This document shows positions 28,028 through 30,255 of a stretch of 30,255 nucleotides of DNA, piece after piece (positions within the stretch are counted from its first letter, which is position 1; each line of letters begins with the position of its first letter). A program made the translations under genes and the position numbers. The stretch is from the IMG/VR virus record IMGVR_UViG_3300044637_000133, positions 1-30,255 of that record; one strand, given 5' to 3'. The notes beneath the pieces are model-generated. The model did not search any database. It was not told where the DNA came from and saw only the letters and a list, made by a program, of their open reading frames with translations. Origin of the DNA: a virus.

Positions 28028-28588
28028 TTATGCAGTTACGATAGCAGCAGTACCGAATACATCACCTGCACCACCTGCTAAGTCTGCTTCAGATGAGCAG
28101 TCAAGTAGATTGGCGAGCAATTTTTCATTCCCTACGAAAGTCAAAGTGTAACCGTTTAAATCTCCCATTGCAGTACCGTTAGATACGTTTGCAGTAGTTA
28201 ACTCCATTCCGTGCTCCAATCCTGCTAAGAAAAATTGGTTGTTACGTGTTTTAACAACTACGTTAGGGCGGCCATAAGCCAACAATTTAACGCTTTTGTG
28301 TGTAGTAGCGTTTTGAGTCTTTAACGTCATTGTCAAAGTTTGCTCTACGAATGTAGTTCCGTTCTCACGTGAAGAGTTTACAACTTGCTCAAAAGAGTTA
28401 GTTCCTTTGAGTTCGTATTTGTAAAGCGAAGTTACGTTAGCTACTGCATCGATGGTATCAGTACCTGTTACATAAGTAACGTCAGTAGGGTAAGCGTAAT
28501 CTCCGTAGTTAATGAAGTAAACTGCATCGATACCACCTACGGCATCTTTACATACTTCTAAGCGACCATTTGCTAAATCACAAGCCAT
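28028..28588 (-). CDS. Probable major tail (tube) protein
   Basis: The 186-residue product opens MACDLANGRLEVCKDAVGGI and has a beta-sandwich pattern with FVEQTLTMTLKTQNATTHKS, KLLAYGRPNVVVKTRNNQFF and a FLAGLEHGMELTTANVSNGT strand. The type, with mid-chain TFVEQ.L.. and a glycine- and alanine-rich end, resembles tube proteins of Bacteroidota phages. It is flanked by terminators on both sides, as expected for an abundant structural protein. A capsid decoration protein is an alternative. Confidence 0.65.
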   Translation of the reverse strand: MACDLANGRLEVCKDAVGGIDAVYFINYGDYAYPTDVTYVTGTDTIDAVANVTSLYKYELKGTNSFEQVVNSSRENGTTFVEQTLTMTLKTQNATTHKSVKLLAYGRPNVVVKTRNNQFFLAGLEHGMELTTANVSNGTAMGDLNGYTLTFVGNEKLLANLLDCSSEADLAGGAGDVFGTAAIVTA

Positions 28589-28610
28589 TTTATTAAGTTT
28601 TAAAAGTTAT

Positions 28611-28638
28611 AAAAAAGGGAGGAGCGAAAACCCCTCCC
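28611..28638 (-). terminator. Terminator after the major capsid gene
   Basis: On the minus strand GGGAGG (28638-28633) pairs with CCTCCC (28622-28617) across a 10-base loop, followed by TTTTTTA. It sits 24 bases past the capsid stop. Partial read-through would let the tube gene still be expressed from the capsid transcript. Confidence 0.85.
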
Positions 28639-28661
28639 CGATTATTTAAATTGAGCTAAGA

Positions 28662-29612
28662 TTAGTTAGCAGAGTTTGTGATTCCGTAAGTAACAACGTC
28701 AGAAGCAAAACCGTATTTAGCGTCAGCAGTAAATCGCATAACTACACGTACGTTTTGTGAACCATCGATATCACCCATATCCAATACTTTAACTTCGTTC
28801 ATATCAGAAAGAAGACCAGTTGCAAAGTAAAGGTTAGATTTTTGGCTCAATAAAGCTGTGTTAGCAGCAAGACCGTTAGCCATAAATACACGAACACCGT
28901 CAAAGTAAACATCACCAAGTTGTTGGTTTGTACCTTTGTTGTCGTAACCGTTAGCACCTACACCTGAAGCAGCGAAGCCACCCAAAGCACGTACATAAGC
29001 ACGGTAGATGTTAGAAGATACATAAAGAGTCAAGTCTTCTTTTCCGTAAAGAGCAGCTGGACAAGCATCAACGATTTTACCAAGTTCTGTGATTACGTTA
29101 GCAGCAGTAACAGTAGTACCTGCAACTTCGTTAGCAGATGGCAAAGAAGCATCAGTAGTCAATTGTGTCATAATACCTGCGAACTCGCCAGCAGTATTGT
29201 TAACACCTTGCCAAATTGAAGTTTCCATACCAGCAGCAACTTTCTCAGCAGCGTGTGCGATTAAGAAGTCAGCGAAAGACTTAGGAAGTACGTCAAATGC
29301 AGAGTAACCCATTTGGATAGCATCCCAATCTGAACGGAAGTCAGTTTTACAAAGTTGTAAGTTAACTTGGAAAGATTCAGGTTGAAGAATTTTCTCAGTC
29401 AAAGTGATAGTTGACGTAGGGTCAAAGTCGCAAGTAGCGTTTTTGATGATTCCGTCAGTAGCAACTCTTTTGATAACTTGTTTGTACTTAACGTTAGGCA
29501 TAATTGTGATACCGCCTTTGTCAAGGGTTGGAGCAGACAATAAAGCTGCAGCGATGTACTTGCCAGCAAAATCTCCAGCATAAGTTGTAGTAATCGAGGT
29601 CGTAGTGGCCAT
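28662..29612 (-). CDS. Major capsid protein
   Basis: The 316-residue product opens MATTTSITTTYAGDFAGKYI and has the composition of HK97-fold capsid proteins of Bacteroidota phages: an N-arm, then TITLTEKILQPESFQVNLQL, a spine-helix region (FDVLPKSFADFLIAHAAEKV), an A-domain with CPAALYGKEDLTLYVSSNIY, and a C-terminal FTADAKYGFASDVVTYG. It follows the scaffold gene and is followed by a strong terminator, as usual for the most abundant late protein. The codons look optimised and it lacks the AAACACG motif found elsewhere. Confidence 0.85.
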   Translation of the reverse strand: MATTTSITTTYAGDFAGKYIAAALLSAPTLDKGGITIMPNVKYKQVIKRVATDGIIKNATCDFDPTSTITLTEKILQPESFQVNLQLCKTDFRSDWDAIQMGYSAFDVLPKSFADFLIAHAAEKVAAGMETSIWQGVNNTAGEFAGIMTQLTTDASLPSANEVAGTTVTAANVITELGKIVDACPAALYGKEDLTLYVSSNIYRAYVRALGGFAASGVGANGYDNKGTNQQLGDVYFDGVRVFMANGLAANTALLSQKSNLYFATGLLSDMNEVKVLDMGDIDGSQNVRVVMRFTADAKYGFASDVVTYGITNSAN

Positions 29613-29639
29613 TTAATTGATTATTAGTTAGTTAGTAAT

Positions 29640-30236
29640 TTATTTAATATTTGCGATACGGCTAAGAACAGTATCCATAGTGCTTGCGTTTCTTTTAGCA
29701 GCAAACTTGAATACATCAGTAGGTTGTGCGTTTTCAGGATTGAAAGAAATAGGCTTAGGCTCTTCGCTCAATTCAACTGGTGCAACTTCTTCTGCAACTT
29801 CAGTAGTTTGTGCTGAAAGTTTCGCTTTCAATTCCTCATTTTCTTTTTTAAGAGCTTCGATTTCACTAAAGAAAGATTCTTTAACGATAGACTCAATAAC
29901 TTTTTTTGCTTGTGGAGCAGTCTCGGTAGCAGCTTCAACTTCCTCTTCTACTTCAGGAGCTTCTACTTCAACTTCTACTTCAGGTTCAGCAGCTTCACGA
30001 ACGTCAGCGATAACACCCTCTTCGATAACTACAAGGATACGCATATCCTCAAGCTCATACTCTCCAATTGGAAGTGGGATGCGTTGTTCGTCTTCAGTTA
30101 AGATAAATACAGGTTGACCTGCTTCAAAAGCATCAGCTTCGAGCATAGATACGCCATCAGATAGACGCATAGTTTCCAACTTCACTTCTAAACCTAAAAG
30201 TGTGCGGACTTTGTTTAAGATTGATTTTTCGTTCAT
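29640..30236 (-). CDS. Capsid scaffold protein
   Basis: The 198-residue acidic protein opens MNEKSILNKVRTLLGLEVKL. Residues about 25-80 form a beta-like domain (AFEAGQPVFILTEDEQRIPL); then comes a very acidic stretch of alternating glutamate and valine (about 85-108) and a coiled coil (SEIEALKKENEELKAKLSAQ, about 124-143). The C-terminal helix is basic (DVFKFAAKRNASTMDTVL). Acidic, coiled-coil scaffolds immediately before the major capsid gene guide prohead assembly and are removed or cleaved by the protease. The first part is duplicated at 1-112 by the terminal repeat. Confidence 0.8.
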   Translation of the reverse strand: MNEKSILNKVRTLLGLEVKLETMRLSDGVSMLEADAFEAGQPVFILTEDEQRIPLPIGEYELEDMRILVVIEEGVIADVREAAEPEVEVEVEAPEVEEEVEAATETAPQAKKVIESIVKESFFSEIEALKKENEELKAKLSAQTTEVAEEVAPVELSEEPKPISFNPENAQPTDVFKFAAKRNASTMDTVLSRIANIK

Positions 30237-30243
30237 TTGTTTT
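30125..30243. repeat. Right copy of the 119-bp terminal direct repeat
   Basis: Identical to 1-119. After 30243 the sequence (taattaaatttc) departs from what follows base 119 (acttgtttaaat), so the last 12 bases of the contig are either an assembly artefact, a strain variant, or the edge of a different molecule. Confidence 0.9.
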
Positions 30244-30255
30244 TAATTAAATTTC

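Noticed and set aside
29680-30117. A 145-residue plus-strand frame rich in serine and threonine
   Set aside because: It is the exact antisense of the acidic glutamate-valine stretch of the scaffold gene; low complexity and lack of any upstream signal show it is a shadow.
1-30255. tRNA genes, CRISPR arrays, insertion sequences, integrase or attachment sites
   Set aside because: None could be recognised on either strand; no spaced identical repeats, no transposase or recombinase motifs and no cloverleaf-like segments were seen.

Overview
The window looks like one complete small tailed-phage (siphovirus) genome of about 30.1 kb, infecting a member of the Bacteroidota, probably a flavobacterium. 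Reasons: bases 1-119 recur exactly at 30125-30243, as expected of a circular or circularly permuted genome cut inside a gene; the DNA is AT-rich; starts lack Shine-Dalgarno sequences; promoters match the Bacteroidota TTG...TAnnTTTG type; and the proteins resemble those of flavobacterial phages. I see no integrase, excisionase or CI-type repressor, no tRNA gene and no CRISPR array, so a lytic lifestyle is likely. Nearly all genes lie on the minus strand and are read from high to low coordinates, mostly joined by 4-base ATGA overlaps.

Early region (19947 down to about 11824). A strong promoter at 19918-19947 starts a long operon: several very small genes; a replication block (DnaA domain IV-like protein, DUF6291/replisome-organiser protein, RecA/DnaB-like ATPase); two small helical proteins; a NinG-like protein and a PD-(D/E)XK nuclease candidate. 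A second promoter of identical design (14822-14851) drives an ERF-type annealing protein, a YqaJ-like exonuclease and a MazG-like small protein, followed by the MKTAVEWL small-protein paralogues, two micro-membrane proteins, a protein with an SSB-like acidic tail and a Cro-like HTH protein. A hairpin terminator at 11824-11848 closes the block.

Switch and late region (11816 down to 982, then across the contig junction from 30236 to 20166). A third identical promoter (11787-11816) starts a sigma-70-like gene, followed by a cysteine-containing protein, terminase small and large subunits, a tail chaperone pair made by a -1 frameshift on a run of nine T, a tail terminator, a gp10-like protein, two large tail proteins, the tape measure, an XkdF-like prohead protease and small head proteins. 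Across the junction come the scaffold, major capsid protein, a likely tail tube protein, a portal carrying a MuF-like C-terminal domain, a head-tail connector, a lectin-domain tail fibre, and a lysis set (holin, L,D-transpeptidase-like endolysin, one-piece spanin) ending with a metallophosphoesterase and a terminator at 20104-20129.

Two small genes (535-945) run on the plus strand inside the head module with their own promoter-like box and terminator. The features most worth a second look are the frameshift site, a strongly over-represented strand-biased motif (ACACGRA on the coding strand), the plus-strand cassette, and three structured intergenic elements (17875-17941, 19948-20129, 22231-22420).
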